Notes under the pieces: model-generated
Told to the model about the DNA's origin: nothing
Database searches by the model: none
Seen by the model: only the letters and a program-made list of their open reading frames with translations
Assembly (NCBI RefSeq): GCF_024757985.1
Contig: NZ_CP103289.1
Span: 248,001-312,000 of the forward strand
Direction of reading: 5' to 3'
Source of the DNA: Cellulomonas sp. NS3
GTDB lineage: Bacteria; Actinomycetota; Actinomycetes; Actinomycetales; Cellulomonadaceae
Length of the DNA: 64,000 nucleotides
Made by a program: the position numbers and the translations under genes
Shown here: piece by piece, positions 15,693 through 24,726 of the stretch
How the letters are laid out: every line of letters begins with the position of its first letter
Position numbering within the stretch: the stretch's first letter is position 1

Positions 15693-17204
15693 CTAGCGCC
15701 GCGGCACCGTCCGGTGCGAGACGAGCGCGGCGACGAGCGCGACCGCCGCCGCGAGCGCGAACCCCGCGGCGAACGCCCGCAGCTCGGCGGGCCCGCCGAG
15801 CGCCGTGAGCAGAGCGCCGCTCAGCGCCAGGACGAGCGCGATGCTCACCGAGTCCATGATCTGGAGCGCCGAGCTGTTGGCGCCCTGGCTCTCGGGCGGC
15901 GACAGGCGGAGGGTCAGGATCGACGTCGTCGGGAACGCGAGACCCATGCCGAGCCCCGCGACGGTCCAGCCCACGTAGGCGATCGCGACCGGAGCGGCTG
16001 GCACCACGACGAGCGCGACGACGGCGATCCCGACGACCATGCCCCCGGCTCCGACGCGCAGCCACCGGACGTCGGACCACCCGCCGAACCCGCGCCCGCG
16101 CAGCCACGAGCCGGTCGACCAGCTGACGGCCGCGCACGTGAGCACCGCGCCCGCCGCCGACGGACCGAGGCCCCGGTGCGTCTGCAGCAGGAGCGGCATG
16201 AAGACCTCGGCCGCGGTGAACGCCGCGCTGAGCAGGCCGCGGAGGGCGATGACGGTGGGCAGCCCGCGGGCCGCCCGGAGGGTCCCGGTCGGCAGCATGC
16301 GCGGCAGCGTGAGCGCGACGGCCACCCCGCCCGCGACGGTCCACGCGAGCGCCGGCGCGCCCCGCTGCTGACCCCCGTGGTGCAGCGCGAGGACGCCGAC
16401 GGCGGCGACGACCGAGAGGGCGACGAGGTGCGTCGAGGTGCGGGCGTCGGACCGGCGCGCGTCGGACGGGCCGAGGTCGGCGCCGTCCGACGCCTCCTGC
16501 TCGGGCGTGCCGGACGGCACGCTGCCGGCCGCGTCGGGGCCCGACGGGTCCGAGGACGCCGGCGGGGCCTGGCGGATCGCGGCGAGGGAGGGCCACAGGG
16601 CGAGCACCGCGGGGACCGCGAGGAGCGGCACGCCGAGGAACACCCACCGCCAGCCGAGCTGCTCGACGATCACGCCGGCGAAGAACGGCCCGATCAGCCC
16701 CGGGACGACCCACGCCGCGGCGAACGCCGCGAACACGCGCGGGCGGGTGGCCTCGGGATACACGCGCGCGACGACGACGTAGAGCACGACGCTGTAGAGC
16801 CCCGAGCCGACGCCCTGGACGACGCGGCCGGCGACGAGCACGGGCATGCTGCCCGCGAGCCCCGCCACGACGAGCCCGGCCAGGAACAGCGCGACGCCGG
16901 TGAGGAGCGGGGCGACGGGGGACCGGCGGTCCGACCACAGGCCCGCGACCGTGAGCCCGACGACGCCCGCCGCGACCGGCCCCGCGAACGCGGTCGCGTA
17001 CAGCTCGAACCCGCCGAGGTCGGCGACGACGCTCGGCATCGCCGTGGAGACGGCGAGCGCCTCGAACGCGCCGAGGGCGATGAGCGCGAGCATCCCCAGG
17101 GTCGTCGCGCGCAGCCCGGGCACGAAGGGGCTCGTGCTCGGCGCCGCCGGGGGCGCGCCGGGTGCGGCGGAGGTCCCGGTGCCGGACGTCTCTGGGTCGG
17201 TCAC
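15693..17204 (-). CDS. MFS transporter (DHA2-like, 14-helix type probable)
   Basis: 503 residues. A ~30-residue Pro/Ala-rich leader precedes the first helix (ATTLGMLALIALGAFEALAVSTAMPSV). Motif A is degenerate (AGLWSDRRSPVAPLL) and motif C-like stretches follow. A charged, disordered loop of ~60 residues (PPASSDPSGPDAAGSV...ARTSTH) splits the protein halves. Late helices carry GLGMGLAFPTTSILTLRLSP, common in drug/metabolite exporters. GTG 17204 has GGGGAG upstream at 5 nt. It diverges from the NfeD-flotillin unit. Confidence 0.87.
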   Translation of the reverse strand: MTDPETSGTGTSAAPGAPPAAPSTSPFVPGLRATTLGMLALIALGAFEALAVSTAMPSVVADLGGFELYATAFAGPVAAGVVGLTVAGLWSDRRSPVAPLLTGVALFLAGLVVAGLAGSMPVLVAGRVVQGVGSGLYSVVLYVVVARVYPEATRPRVFAAFAAAWVVPGLIGPFFAGVIVEQLGWRWVFLGVPLLAVPAVLALWPSLAAIRQAPPASSDPSGPDAAGSVPSGTPEQEASDGADLGPSDARRSDARTSTHLVALSVVAAVGVLALHHGGQQRGAPALAWTVAGGVAVALTLPRMLPTGTLRAARGLPTVIALRGLLSAAFTAAEVFMPLLLQTHRGLGPSAAGAVLTCAAVSWSTGSWLRGRGFGGWSDVRWLRVGAGGMVVGIAVVALVVVPAAPVAIAYVGWTVAGLGMGLAFPTTSILTLRLSPPESQGANSSALQIMDSVSIALVLALSGALLTALGGPAELRAFAAGFALAAAVALVAALVSHRTVPRR

Positions 17205-17433
17205 GTGCTCCCCGCGCTCTCGTGGTCCCGACGGCGCTGCGTGCGGTCGGCCAGGTCCACTGTGCCGCGCGCCGCCGACACGCCGCCACCGCGTTTCCTC
17301 AGGCCAGGTGCGCGTCGCCCACCCCCAGCCCGGTCGCCGGACGGCCCGCGGGGTCGCCCGGGAAGCGGCTGCGGCGCCCGACGGCGGGCTGCCACACTGT
17401 GCGCACACGCCCCCCGCCAGGAAGGTCCTCACC

Positions 17434-17901
17434 GTGCTCGTCTTCACCGTCCTCGGAGCGCTCGGGCTCGTGCTCCTCGTGGTCTCGCTGGTCTTCGGCG
17501 AGATGTTCGACGAGGTCGGCTTCGGCGAGGGCGGGCTCTCCGGCTCGGCGATCGGCATCGGCGCCGTGGTGTTCGGCGCGTCCGGGGTGATCGCCGTCGC
17601 GAACGACCTCGGCACCGGGTGGGCGTACGCCATCGCCGTGGCGCTCGCCGCGGTCGCCGCCCTCGTCTCGCAGCGGGTCATCACGGCCCTGGCCGCGAGC
17701 GACGACGCCCCGCCGCCCCCGCTCGACGGCGCGTACGGCGTGACCACCGCGACCACGGGACCCGGCGGCGGCGAGGTCCGCCTGGAGGGCGTGCGCGACC
17801 TCGAGAACCGCCTCGCGTGGGCCGACGAGACCATCGAGCCCGGGACGCGCGTCGTCGTCGTCGCCGTGTCCGGCTCCCGGGTCCAGGTGACCCGCGCGTG
17901 A
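17434..17901 (+). CDS. NfeD-like membrane protein, flotillin partner
   Basis: 155 residues with three to four helices (LVFTVLGALGLVLLVVSLVFG, IGIGAVVFGASGVIAVAND, GWAYAIAVALAAVAALVSQ) and a C-terminal OB-fold-like domain (GEVRLEGVRDLENRLAWADETI then GTRVVVVAVSGSRVQVTR). This is the short, protease-lacking NfeD1b type that pairs with flotillin/SPFH proteins in membrane microdomains. AGGAAGG precedes GTG 17434. It lies 151 bp upstream of the flotillin gene on the same strand. Confidence 0.82.
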   Translation: MLVFTVLGALGLVLLVVSLVFGEMFDEVGFGEGGLSGSAIGIGAVVFGASGVIAVANDLGTGWAYAIAVALAAVAALVSQRVITALAASDDAPPPPLDGAYGVTTATTGPGGGEVRLEGVRDLENRLAWADETIEPGTRVVVVAVSGSRVQVTRA

Positions 17902-18052
17902 GCTGACCGCGCGCCACCTCCGTCCGGACCCCCGGTCCGGGCACCCGCACCACCCGCAGCGCCCCAGGCCCGGACCACGTCTCTCCCGCAGCACCCACGC
18001 ACCGCAGACCGAGCACGCCGACGAAAGGAGCCCCGGGGGACCGGGGACCACC

Positions 18053-19522
18053 ATGGACCAGCTTCTCGACGGGGGTGCCGTAGTCGCTGCGGTCGCCGCC
18101 CTGATCATCGCGTTCGTCGCCCTGATCGCCCTCATCACCAAGCGCATCCGCCGCGTGCCGCCGAACGAGGCGCTCATCATCGTCGGTCGCGGCGCCGGCA
18201 AGAACGCCGTCGCGACCGACTCGGGTCAGCGCGTCGTCGTCGGCGGGCGCGTGTTCATCTGGCCCGTGCTCCAGCAGGGCTTCCCGATCTCGCTGGAGCA
18301 GCGGCAGATCGGCATCACCGTCGAGGGCGTCGACAAGAACCGCATCAAGCTCGCGATCAAGGCGTCGATCAACTTCAAGGTCCGCGGTGACGAGGAGGGC
18401 GTGCGGCGTGCGGCCCAGCGCTTCCTGTCCCAGCAGGCGACGCTGAACGACGTCATCAAGGAGTCCCTCGAGGGCTCGCTGCGCGCGATCATCGGCGACA
18501 TGACGATCGAGCAGATCATCTCCGACCGGAAGTCGCTCCAGGACGCGGTCGTCGCGTCGACCAAGACGGACCTCGCGGAGCAGGGGCTCCAGGTCGACCT
18601 GCTCAACATCTCCGACATCTCGACGCCCGGGTCGGACTACCTCGCGAACCTCGGCCGCGCCGAGGCCGCCCGCGCCCGTCAGGTCGCCGAGGTCAAGGAG
18701 GCCGAGGCCCAGCAGGTCTCCGAGTTCGCCAAGATCCAGGCGATGGAGCAGATCGCCGCCCGCCAGCGCGACCTGTCGCTCAAGCAGGCCGGCATCAAGG
18801 CCGAGACGGACCGCGCCAACGCCGAGGCCGACGCCGCCGGGCAGCTCGCGCGCGCCGAGCAGGACCGCCTGGTCGCCGCGCTGCAGCGTGAGGCGCTCTC
18901 CGAGCAGGCCCGCGTGACCGAGGAGCAGCTCGACATCGACGTCCGCAAGCCGGCCGAGGCCGCCGCGTACGCCGCGGTCCAGCAGGCCAACGCCAACCGC
19001 GACGCCACGAACGCCGCGACCGAGGCCGACGCGTTCAAGCGCATGCGCATCGCCGAGGCGAACAAGATCGCCGCCGTGCAGGACGCCGAGGCCGCCGCCG
19101 AGGCGACGATCCGCGCCGGCAACGCCGACCGCGACCGCCAGCTCGCACAGGCCAAGGCCATCGAGGCGCTCGGTCTCGCGCGCGCCGAGGCGGCCCGCGC
19201 CGAGGGCCTGGCCGCCGCCGAGGCCACCAAGGCGCAGGCCGAGGCGCTCCGCGAGCAGGGTGCGGCCGTCCTCGCGCAGCAGGTCATCGCGCTCATGCCG
19301 GAGATCGTCCGCGCCGCCGCGGAGCCGATCTCGGGCATCGACAACCTCACCGTCGTCTCGACCGACGGCGCGTCGTCGCTCACCAAGACGGTCGCGCAGG
19401 TGCTGAGCGAGGGCCAGGACGTCATCAAGTCCCTCACCGGGCTCGACGTCGGGGCGCTGGTCGGTGGCCAGGCGGGCGGGGTCGGCGGCACGGTCCGCTC
19501 GTCGGACGGCGTGCGCTCCTGA
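18053..19522 (+). CDS. Flotillin-like SPFH-domain protein
   Basis: 489 residues. One N-terminal helix (AVVAAVAALIIAFVALIALI) is followed by the SPFH/PHB domain (~30-200: VPPNEALIIVGRG, GGRVFIWPVLQQG, KIKLAIKASINFKV-like segment, ALRAIIGDMTIEQIISDRKSLQ). A long Ala/Glu coiled coil (~210-415, many AEA and EAA repeats) then leads to a C-terminal oligomerisation tail. Flotillins scaffold ordered membrane domains. The 151-bp leader holds AAAGGAG at 18025 and a GGGGACC closer to ATG 18053. Partner NfeD is upstream. Confidence 0.93.
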   Translation: MDQLLDGGAVVAAVAALIIAFVALIALITKRIRRVPPNEALIIVGRGAGKNAVATDSGQRVVVGGRVFIWPVLQQGFPISLEQRQIGITVEGVDKNRIKLAIKASINFKVRGDEEGVRRAAQRFLSQQATLNDVIKESLEGSLRAIIGDMTIEQIISDRKSLQDAVVASTKTDLAEQGLQVDLLNISDISTPGSDYLANLGRAEAARARQVAEVKEAEAQQVSEFAKIQAMEQIAARQRDLSLKQAGIKAETDRANAEADAAGQLARAEQDRLVAALQREALSEQARVTEEQLDIDVRKPAEAAAYAAVQQANANRDATNAATEADAFKRMRIAEANKIAAVQDAEAAAEATIRAGNADRDRQLAQAKAIEALGLARAEAARAEGLAAAEATKAQAEALREQGAAVLAQQVIALMPEIVRAAAEPISGIDNLTVVSTDGASSLTKTVAQVLSEGQDVIKSLTGLDVGALVGGQAGGVGGTVRSSDGVRS

Positions 19523-19557
19523 GCCTCCGCCGGCGGGGCCGGTCCGGTCCCCGCTGA

Positions 19558-19630
19558 CGACGACGGTCCCGTCGTCGCGTGATCCCGGTGCCCGGGTGCT
19601 CGGCTCCTCGCCGCCGCACCCGGGCACCGG
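19558..19630 (+). terminator. Double hairpin after flotillin
   Basis: Two inverted repeats lie in tandem 35-108 nt after the flotillin stop. The first is CGACGACG-GTCC-CGTCGTCG at 19558-19577. The second has perfect 14-bp arms, CCGGTGCCCGGGTG (19585-19598) and its complement at 19617-19630, around an 18-nt loop. Together they form a plausible terminator or mRNA 3'-end stabiliser. Confidence 0.6.
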
Positions 19631-19741
19631 TGCGTCCGGGCTGCGGAGGCGTCGTGAGGGAGCCCGCTCGGGCAGGAGCACGGTCCGAGGCAGCCGGCGC
19701 GGACGGAGGGTGCCCCGGCGGAGCCGTGCCGGCAGAAGTCG

Positions 19742-19890
19742 CTCGACGGAGCATGCCGGGGCGGGAGCAGTCCCGACGGAGCACGGCGGGCAGGAGCAGC
19801 CCTGACGGAGCACGCCGGGGCAGGAGCAGCCCTGACGGAGCACGCCGGGGCAGGAGCAGTCCCGCCGGAGCGCCCGCGAAAAGGAGCGGC
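19742..19890. repeat. Five imperfect 29-30-bp tandem repeats
   Basis: Five units of CCTGACGGAGCACGCCGGGG then CAGGAGCAGC follow one another. The two central units (19801-19830, 19831-19860) differ at one base only, and the outer units are diverged. They fill the 467-bp gap between flotillin and a phosphotransferase. A unit is 10 codons, so any frame would give 10-residue peptide repeats, but no start or domain supports coding. The rest of the gap holds the double hairpin at 19558-19630 and otherwise nothing I recognise. Confidence 0.85.
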
Positions 19891-19989
19891 GCGGGAGCCC
19901 GCGGTCGGGTGAGGCTGGCACCCGGGGGAGCGACGCCGGGCCGGTGCTCCCTCCAGGAGACCGGTCGGCCCGTCGGGACGGAGGCGCGC

Positions 19990-20886
19990 GTGGCGGCAGG
20001 CCGGATGCACGTGGACGAGGTCGTCGTCGACGCCGCGCTGGTGCGCCGGCTCGTCGCGGAGCAGCACCCGCGGTGGGCGGACCTCCCCGTGGTCCACGCG
20101 TCGTCCGCCGGCACGGACAACGCGATGTTCCGGCTCGGCGACGACCTGGCCGTGCGCCTGCCGCGCATCCCGTGGGCGGCGGACGGGGTCGCGCACGAGC
20201 AGCGCTGGCTCCCCGTGATCGGCCCGGCGCTCCCCGTGGAGACGCCGGTGCCGCTCGCGCTCGGTGCGCCGGACCACGGCTACCCGTGGCCCTGGTCGGT
20301 GTACACGTGGCTCGAGGGCGCGCCGCCCGGCCCCGCGGACGTGACCGAGCAGCTCGTGCACGACCTCGCGGGGTGCCTCGCGGTGCTGCACGCGCTCGAC
20401 GTGCCCGGCGGGCCCCCGAACCACCGCGGCCTGACCTTAGACGCGCGCGACGCCGTGACGCGGGAGTCGATCGCGGCGATGCGGGGCATGCCGGGCATCG
20501 ACACGGACGCGGTCACCGCGGTGTGGGACGCGGCGTTCGACCTCCCGACGTGCGAGCCGCCCGGGGTGTGGATCCACAGCGACATCGCCCCGGGCAACCT
20601 GCTCGTGCGCGGCGGGCGCCTGACCGGGCTCATCGACTTCGCGGGGGTGAGCCGCGGCGACCGGGCGGTCGACCTCCAGGTGGCCTGGAACCTGCTCCCG
20701 CGGGCGCTGCGCCCGGTGCTCCGGGAGGCGCTCGACGTCGACGAGGCCACGTGGCTGCGCAGCCGGGCGTGGTCCCTGTCGCAGGCGTGCCTGCAGCTGC
20801 CGTACTACGTCGGGACGAACAAGCCGCTCGCGGCGAACGCGCGGTACGTGATCGGCGAGGTCCTCGCGGACGCCGCGGGCCGGTAG
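19990..20886 (+). CDS. Aminoglycoside phosphotransferase-family protein (APH)
   Basis: 298 residues with a small-molecule kinase fold. Motifs: N-lobe strand DNAMFRLGDDLAVRLPR, catalytic loop WIHSDIAPGNLLV (HxD) and metal-binding IDFAGVSRGDRAVDL. Closest by pattern to the APH(3'')/Mph-like chromosomal phosphotransferases; the true substrate is unknown and resistance is not implied. GTG 19990 is chosen because GGAGG lies 5 nt upstream; ATG 20005 is the alternative. It follows the 30-bp repeat array. Confidence 0.85.
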   Translation: MAAGRMHVDEVVVDAALVRRLVAEQHPRWADLPVVHASSAGTDNAMFRLGDDLAVRLPRIPWAADGVAHEQRWLPVIGPALPVETPVPLALGAPDHGYPWPWSVYTWLEGAPPGPADVTEQLVHDLAGCLAVLHALDVPGGPPNHRGLTLDARDAVTRESIAAMRGMPGIDTDAVTAVWDAAFDLPTCEPPGVWIHSDIAPGNLLVRGGRLTGLIDFAGVSRGDRAVDLQVAWNLLPRALRPVLREALDVDEATWLRSRAWSLSQACLQLPYYVGTNKPLAANARYVIGEVLADAAGR

Positions 20887-21035
20887 CCAGGGCGGCGGCG
20901 GGTGCCCGTCGAGGCGCCCGGGCGCAGGTGTGGACCCGCCGGTCCGCGCGCCGGTGACGCACGGGGGGCGCGGACCTGGTCGCCACGCACGGGTGACCAG
21001 GGGACCGACGACCGCCCGGGGTGCCCGCCGGTCCC

Positions 21036-21041
21036 TACGCT
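21036..21041 (+). promoter_or_regulatory. -10 box for leaderless LmeA-like gene
   Basis: TACGCT is followed by GGCCCG and then ATG 21048. No ribosome-binding site is visible, so transcription probably starts at or next to the start codon. Confidence 0.5.
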
Positions 21042-21047
21042 GGCCCG

Positions 21048-21734
21048 ATGGGTGCACGCGGAGTGGTCGTCGGGATCGTCGGGATCGGGGTGCTCGTCGG
21101 CGGGCTGCTCGTCGTGGACCGCTACGCGGAGGCCGAGGTCGAGCGCGCGGCGGTCGACCAGCTCGCCGGCCGGCTGGACGTCACGGGCACGCCGACGGTC
21201 GAGCTCGGCGGCTTCCCGTTCCTCACGCAGCTCCTCGCAGGGTCGGTCGACGAGGTCGTCGCGCACGCGGACGGCGTGGTGCTCGAGGGCACCGACCTGG
21301 TCGACGTCGAGGCGACCGCCACGGGCGTGACCACGTCGGAGCCGTACACCGCGGCGCGGGTCCGGTTCACGGGGACGGTGCCGACCGCGTCGCTCGAGCA
21401 GCTCGTGCGCGACCACAGCGAGGTCGACGCGGACCTCGCGACCGACGGCGCGGAGCTCGTCGCGTCCGGCTCGGTGCTCGGCCTCGAGCTGTCCGCCCGT
21501 CTCGCCCCGTCGGTCGTCGAGGGCGCGCTGCAGGTCGGGGTGACGACCGTGAGCATCGGGGGCGTCTCGGTCGACGTCGCCGACCTGCCGGGACGCCTCG
21601 AGGACCGGCTCAGCGGCATCCCCGTGCCGCTCGACGGGCTGCCGGAGGGCGTCGCGCTGAGCGAGGTCCAGGTGGTGCCCGAGGGGGCCCGCATCGTGGC
21701 CGTCGGGCAGGACGTCGCGCTGACCGCTCCCTGA
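21048..21734 (+). CDS. LmeA/DUF2993-family phospholipid-binding protein
   Basis: 228 residues. An N-terminal signal anchor (VVVGIVGIGVLVGGLLVV) leads to a DUF2993 domain: AEAEVERAAVDQL, TGTPTVELGGFPFLTQLLAG (family hallmark FPFLtQlLaG), repeated beta strands, and the C-terminal VVPEGARIVAVGQDVAL. The mycobacterial member LmeA binds phosphoinositides and acts in lipomannan elongation in the periplasm; that role is only a family hint here. ATG 21048 lies 6 nt after TACGCT. Confidence 0.85.
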   Translation: MGARGVVVGIVGIGVLVGGLLVVDRYAEAEVERAAVDQLAGRLDVTGTPTVELGGFPFLTQLLAGSVDEVVAHADGVVLEGTDLVDVEATATGVTTSEPYTAARVRFTGTVPTASLEQLVRDHSEVDADLATDGAELVASGSVLGLELSARLAPSVVEGALQVGVTTVSIGGVSVDVADLPGRLEDRLSGIPVPLDGLPEGVALSEVQVVPEGARIVAVGQDVALTAP

Positions 21735-21794
21735 CGGCCCGGCCGCCGTCCCCGGCGGCACCCCACGTCCAGCACGACGAGACGGAGAGGCGAC

Positions 21795-22550
21795 ATGCAC
21801 CGGCTGCGCGCACCGCTGTCCCCGGACGACGCGACGCCGCCGGGGGTGACGGTTCACGCGGCCCGGGAGGTCGACCCCGAGACGGCCCCGCGGTTCGCGA
21901 CGTCCGCGCTCGTGACCATCGACCTGCAGCAGGACTTCCTCAGCGACCGCCCCTACGGCGTCCCCGGCACCACGGAGGTCGTCCCGGCCGTGGCGCGCCT
22001 CGTCGAGGCGTTCCGTGCTGCGGGCCGGCCCGTCGTCCACGTCGTGCGGCTGTACCTGCCGGACGGGAGCAACGCCGACCGGCCCCGGCGCTCGCTCCTG
22101 GCGTCCGGCGCGTCCGTCGTGCTGCCGGGCAGTCCCGGGAGCGGCCTGGCCCCGGGGCTGACGCCGCACGCGGCGCCGCTCGACCACGAGCGCCTGCTGG
22201 CCGGCGCTCCCCAGGAGCTGGCCGACCGCGAGCTGGTGGTCTACAAGCCGCGGTGGGGCGCGTTCTACGAGACCCCGCTCCACGACCTGCTCGGACGCTG
22301 GGGCGTCGACACGGTGGTGGTCGCGGGGTGCAACCTGCCGAACTGCCCGCGCGCGAGCGTCATCGAGGCGAGCGAGCGCGACTACCGGGTCGTCGTCGTG
22401 CGGGACGCGATCTCGCGCACGTCCGAGCAGGGGCTCGCGGAGATCGCGGGCATCGGCGCGCACCTGATGACGACCGACGACGTCGCCGCGCAGGTCGCCG
22501 GCGCCGCGCAGCCCGCGACGCCGCACGGGCACGGGACGTCCGCGGGCTGA
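21795..22550 (+). CDS. Isochorismatase-family cysteine hydrolase
   Basis: 251 residues. The catalytic triad is visible as D43 (VTIDLQQDF), K151 (VVYKPRWGAFYET) and C184 (AGCNLPNCPRASVIEASERDY). The group includes isochorismatases, nicotinamidases and N-carbamoylsarcosine amidases; the C-terminal pattern GCNLPNCPRAS is that of uncharacterised cysteine hydrolases acting on small amides. GGAGAGG lies upstream of ATG 21795. It follows the LmeA-like gene by 60 bp and may be cotranscribed with it. Confidence 0.88.
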   Translation: MHRLRAPLSPDDATPPGVTVHAAREVDPETAPRFATSALVTIDLQQDFLSDRPYGVPGTTEVVPAVARLVEAFRAAGRPVVHVVRLYLPDGSNADRPRRSLLASGASVVLPGSPGSGLAPGLTPHAAPLDHERLLAGAPQELADRELVVYKPRWGAFYETPLHDLLGRWGVDTVVVAGCNLPNCPRASVIEASERDYRVVVVRDAISRTSEQGLAEIAGIGAHLMTTDDVAAQVAGAAQPATPHGHGTSAG

Positions 22551-22626
22551 CCGGCGGCGCGGCTCGGCCGGTGTCGTGTCAACACCACCCCTTCGGATCT
22601 GGTTGGCTGCGCACCGGAGGTGATCC

Positions 22627-23334
22627 GTGGACCTGATCAGCGAGATCTGGCAGCGCGCGACCAGCACGCAGGCCCCGGCCGTCCCGGCCGTCGTCGTCGT
22701 CACGGCGGGGGTGGCGCTGCTGTGCCTCGCCCTGCCGAGGCTGTGGCACCTGACGCGGCACGCGCTGACGATCGTGCACGAGGGCGCGCACGCGACGGTG
22801 GCGGTCCTCACGGGCCGGCGGCTCGCGGGGATCCGGCTGCACTCGGACACGTCGGGGCTGACGGTGTCGGTGGGGCGGCCGCGCGGGCCGGGCATGGTCG
22901 CGACGGCGTTCGCGGGGTACGTCGGGCCGGCGGTCCTCGGGCTCGGCGCAGCGTGGCTGCTCGGGCGGGGGTACGCCGTCGGGCTGCTCTGGCTGCTCGT
23001 GCTCGCCCTCGCGCTCCTGCTCCTGCAGATCCGCAACTGGTACGGGCTGTGGACGGTGCTCGTCAGCGGTGTCGTGCTCGTCGGCGTGACGTGGTGGGCG
23101 CCGCTGGAGTGGCAGGTGACGTTCGCCTACACGGTCACGTGGTTCCTGCTGCTCGGTGCGCCGCGCGCGGTGCTCGAGCTGCAGCACTCGCGCCGCCGGG
23201 CCCGGGGGCGCGGGCAGTCCGACGCGGACATCCTCGGGAACCTCACGCGGACGCCCGGGATCCTGTGGGTCGGGATCTTCCTGGTGGTGACGCTCGGCGC
23301 TCTCGCCCTCGGGGCGTTCTGGCTCGTCGGCTGA
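22627..23334 (+). CDS. M50B-like membrane metallopeptidase
   Basis: 235 residues, four to six helices. The zinc motif HEGAHA (H51, E52, H55) stands at the end of the first long hydrophobic segment, with GIRLHSDTSGLTVSVGRP after it and GYVGPAVLGLGAAWLL (a possible third-ligand region, but without the usual N-D-G motif). This matches the actinobacterial M50 family related to site-2 proteases; target unknown. The start is GTG 22627 with GGAGG 7 nt upstream. Confidence 0.8.
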   Translation: MDLISEIWQRATSTQAPAVPAVVVVTAGVALLCLALPRLWHLTRHALTIVHEGAHATVAVLTGRRLAGIRLHSDTSGLTVSVGRPRGPGMVATAFAGYVGPAVLGLGAAWLLGRGYAVGLLWLLVLALALLLLQIRNWYGLWTVLVSGVVLVGVTWWAPLEWQVTFAYTVTWFLLLGAPRAVLELQHSRRRARGRGQSDADILGNLTRTPGILWVGIFLVVTLGALALGAFWLVG

Positions 23335-23374
23335 CCCCGCTCACCGGCGCGCCCACGGCGCCCGGGCACCGGCG

Positions 23375-24415
23375 TCAGCCGGCGAGCGCCTCCGCCGCGA
23401 GCCGGACGCGCTCGCGGCCCCACGCGGCGAACGCGTCGAGCACGGCCCGGTGCTCCGCGGCGAGCGCGCGCTCGGCCCTGTAGAGGACGGTGACGTAGGT
23501 GTCCACGAGGTCGGTCTCGTCCTTGCACCCGACGTCGGCGACCGCCTGCTCGACGAGCTCGGGGGTCACCGGGTCGGTGCTGGCCGGCACGGGGACCGCG
23601 TCGAGGTCGTACCCCCGGCGCGCCATGCACGCGACCCACCCGTCGAGCGCGCGCACGACCGCGGGGTTCCCTTCCGCGCGCTGGAGCGCCTCGCCGTAGA
23701 GCCGCTCCTGGATGCGCCGGTCGACGGCCGGGTCCGCCGGCGTGACCCGGCCGAACGCCCACCCGCTGCAGCCGCCGTCCGGCGCGTCGGCGTCGGGTGC
23801 GCCCTCGCCTGTCAGCGCCGCGACGTAGGCGGGGTCGGGCGTGCGGGCCGCCTCGCGCTCGAGGCGCGCGCGCTCGGCGAGCCGGGCGTCGACGTCGAGC
23901 ACCTGGTAGCCCGTCGCTCGCGCCCGGTCGAGGCCGACGAGCCCGAGGAACCCGCCCCAGTGGGTCACGGGCTCGCCGAGGACGCCGTCGGCTCCGCCCG
24001 CGTCGCCGTCGCCACCCGTCCCGCCGTCGCCCGCCGCGTCGTCACCGCCGCCCGCGTCGCGCTCGACCGTGAAGCCGTGCTCCGCCATGCACCGCGCCGT
24101 CAGCTCCTCGACGGCGCGCGCGACGGTGCCGGCCTCCGCGGAGCTCCACCCCCACGCGTCGAGCGGGGGCGGCCCGTGCTCCGCGAGCAGGCGCAGGTTC
24201 CCCGACGGGTCCGCGTCCGGACCCGACGCCGCCGGCTCCGGGCCGTCCGGCGCCGGGGTGCCGGGGAGCGACGTGGGGCTACCGGCGCGGGGCTCGACCC
24301 GGCCCGGGCCGCACCCGGCCGACCCGGCCACCAGCACCGCAGCGAGCACCGCGGCGACCAGGGCGGGGACCGCACGGCGCCGGGCGCACCCGGGCACCGC
24401 CGTCGCGCCCCTCAC
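23375..24415 (-). CDS. Secreted lipoprotein of unknown function
   Basis: 346 residues. A type II signal peptide (VPALVAAVLAAVLVAGSAGC) gives a lipid-modified Cys. A Pro/Gly/Asp-rich linker follows, then a helical domain with regularly placed Cys (TARCMAEHGF, GGCSGWAF, VACMARRGYDL, DVGCKDE), a pattern seen in actinobacterial lipoproteins with several Cys-x-x-x-x-G repeats. GTG 24415 overlaps the upstream gene's stop (GTGA), so it is coupled to the secreted 104-residue protein. Confidence 0.75.
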   Translation of the reverse strand: MRGATAVPGCARRRAVPALVAAVLAAVLVAGSAGCGPGRVEPRAGSPTSLPGTPAPDGPEPAASGPDADPSGNLRLLAEHGPPPLDAWGWSSAEAGTVARAVEELTARCMAEHGFTVERDAGGGDDAAGDGGTGGDGDAGGADGVLGEPVTHWGGFLGLVGLDRARATGYQVLDVDARLAERARLEREAARTPDPAYVAALTGEGAPDADAPDGGCSGWAFGRVTPADPAVDRRIQERLYGEALQRAEGNPAVVRALDGWVACMARRGYDLDAVPVPASTDPVTPELVEQAVADVGCKDETDLVDTYVTVLYRAERALAAEHRAVLDAFAAWGRERVRLAAEALAG

Positions 24416-24726
24416 GAGATCAGGAACGACCCGCTCCACCCGACCGCGCCGGTGACGAGGTTCCGGTTCCGCGCCCAGAGCGACGACGTCCCGGTGCCCC
24501 ACTGGTTGCTGTAGGAGTAGGTGCTGCCCCGGGCGAGGCCGAGGCGTTCGGCTCCCTGCCCGGGGTACCCGGCGCCGACCACGCCCGCGTACGTGTAGGG
24601 CTCGGTGCGGATGCGGACCCCGTCGTGCAGGTAGTCGTACGCCTGCGCCGGTGTCGCGGCGGCGAGCCCGCCGAGCGCCAGCGCGGCGGACAGGGTCAGG
24701 GTGGTGATGGTGCGTCTGCTGTGCAT
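24412..24726 (-). CDS. Small secreted SH3-like protein
   Basis: 104 residues. A Sec signal peptide (RRTITTLTLSAALALGGLAA, cleavage after ATPAQA) is followed by ~74 residues starting YDYLHDGVRIRTEP. VRIRTEP...VVGAGYPGQGAE resembles the start of a bacterial SH3 domain (VRxxPs...vvg...Gq), and the rest is Gly/Ser/Trp-rich strands. A role in wall or extracellular binding is possible. ATG 24726 has GAGGTA 7 nt upstream. It is the first gene of a pair with the lipoprotein. Confidence 0.75.
   Translation of the reverse strand: MHSRRTITTLTLSAALALGGLAAATPAQAYDYLHDGVRIRTEPYTYAGVVGAGYPGQGAERLGLARGSTYSYSNQWGTGTSSLWARNRNLVTGAVGWSGSFLIS

Noticed and set aside
19742-19890. CRISPR array
   Set aside because: The 29-30-bp units are directly contiguous without unique spacers, and no cas gene is nearby.
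19990-20886. Aminoglycoside resistance gene
   Set aside because: The APH fold is clear, but chromosomal actinobacterial members with this pattern are of unknown substrate and nothing here points to resistance.
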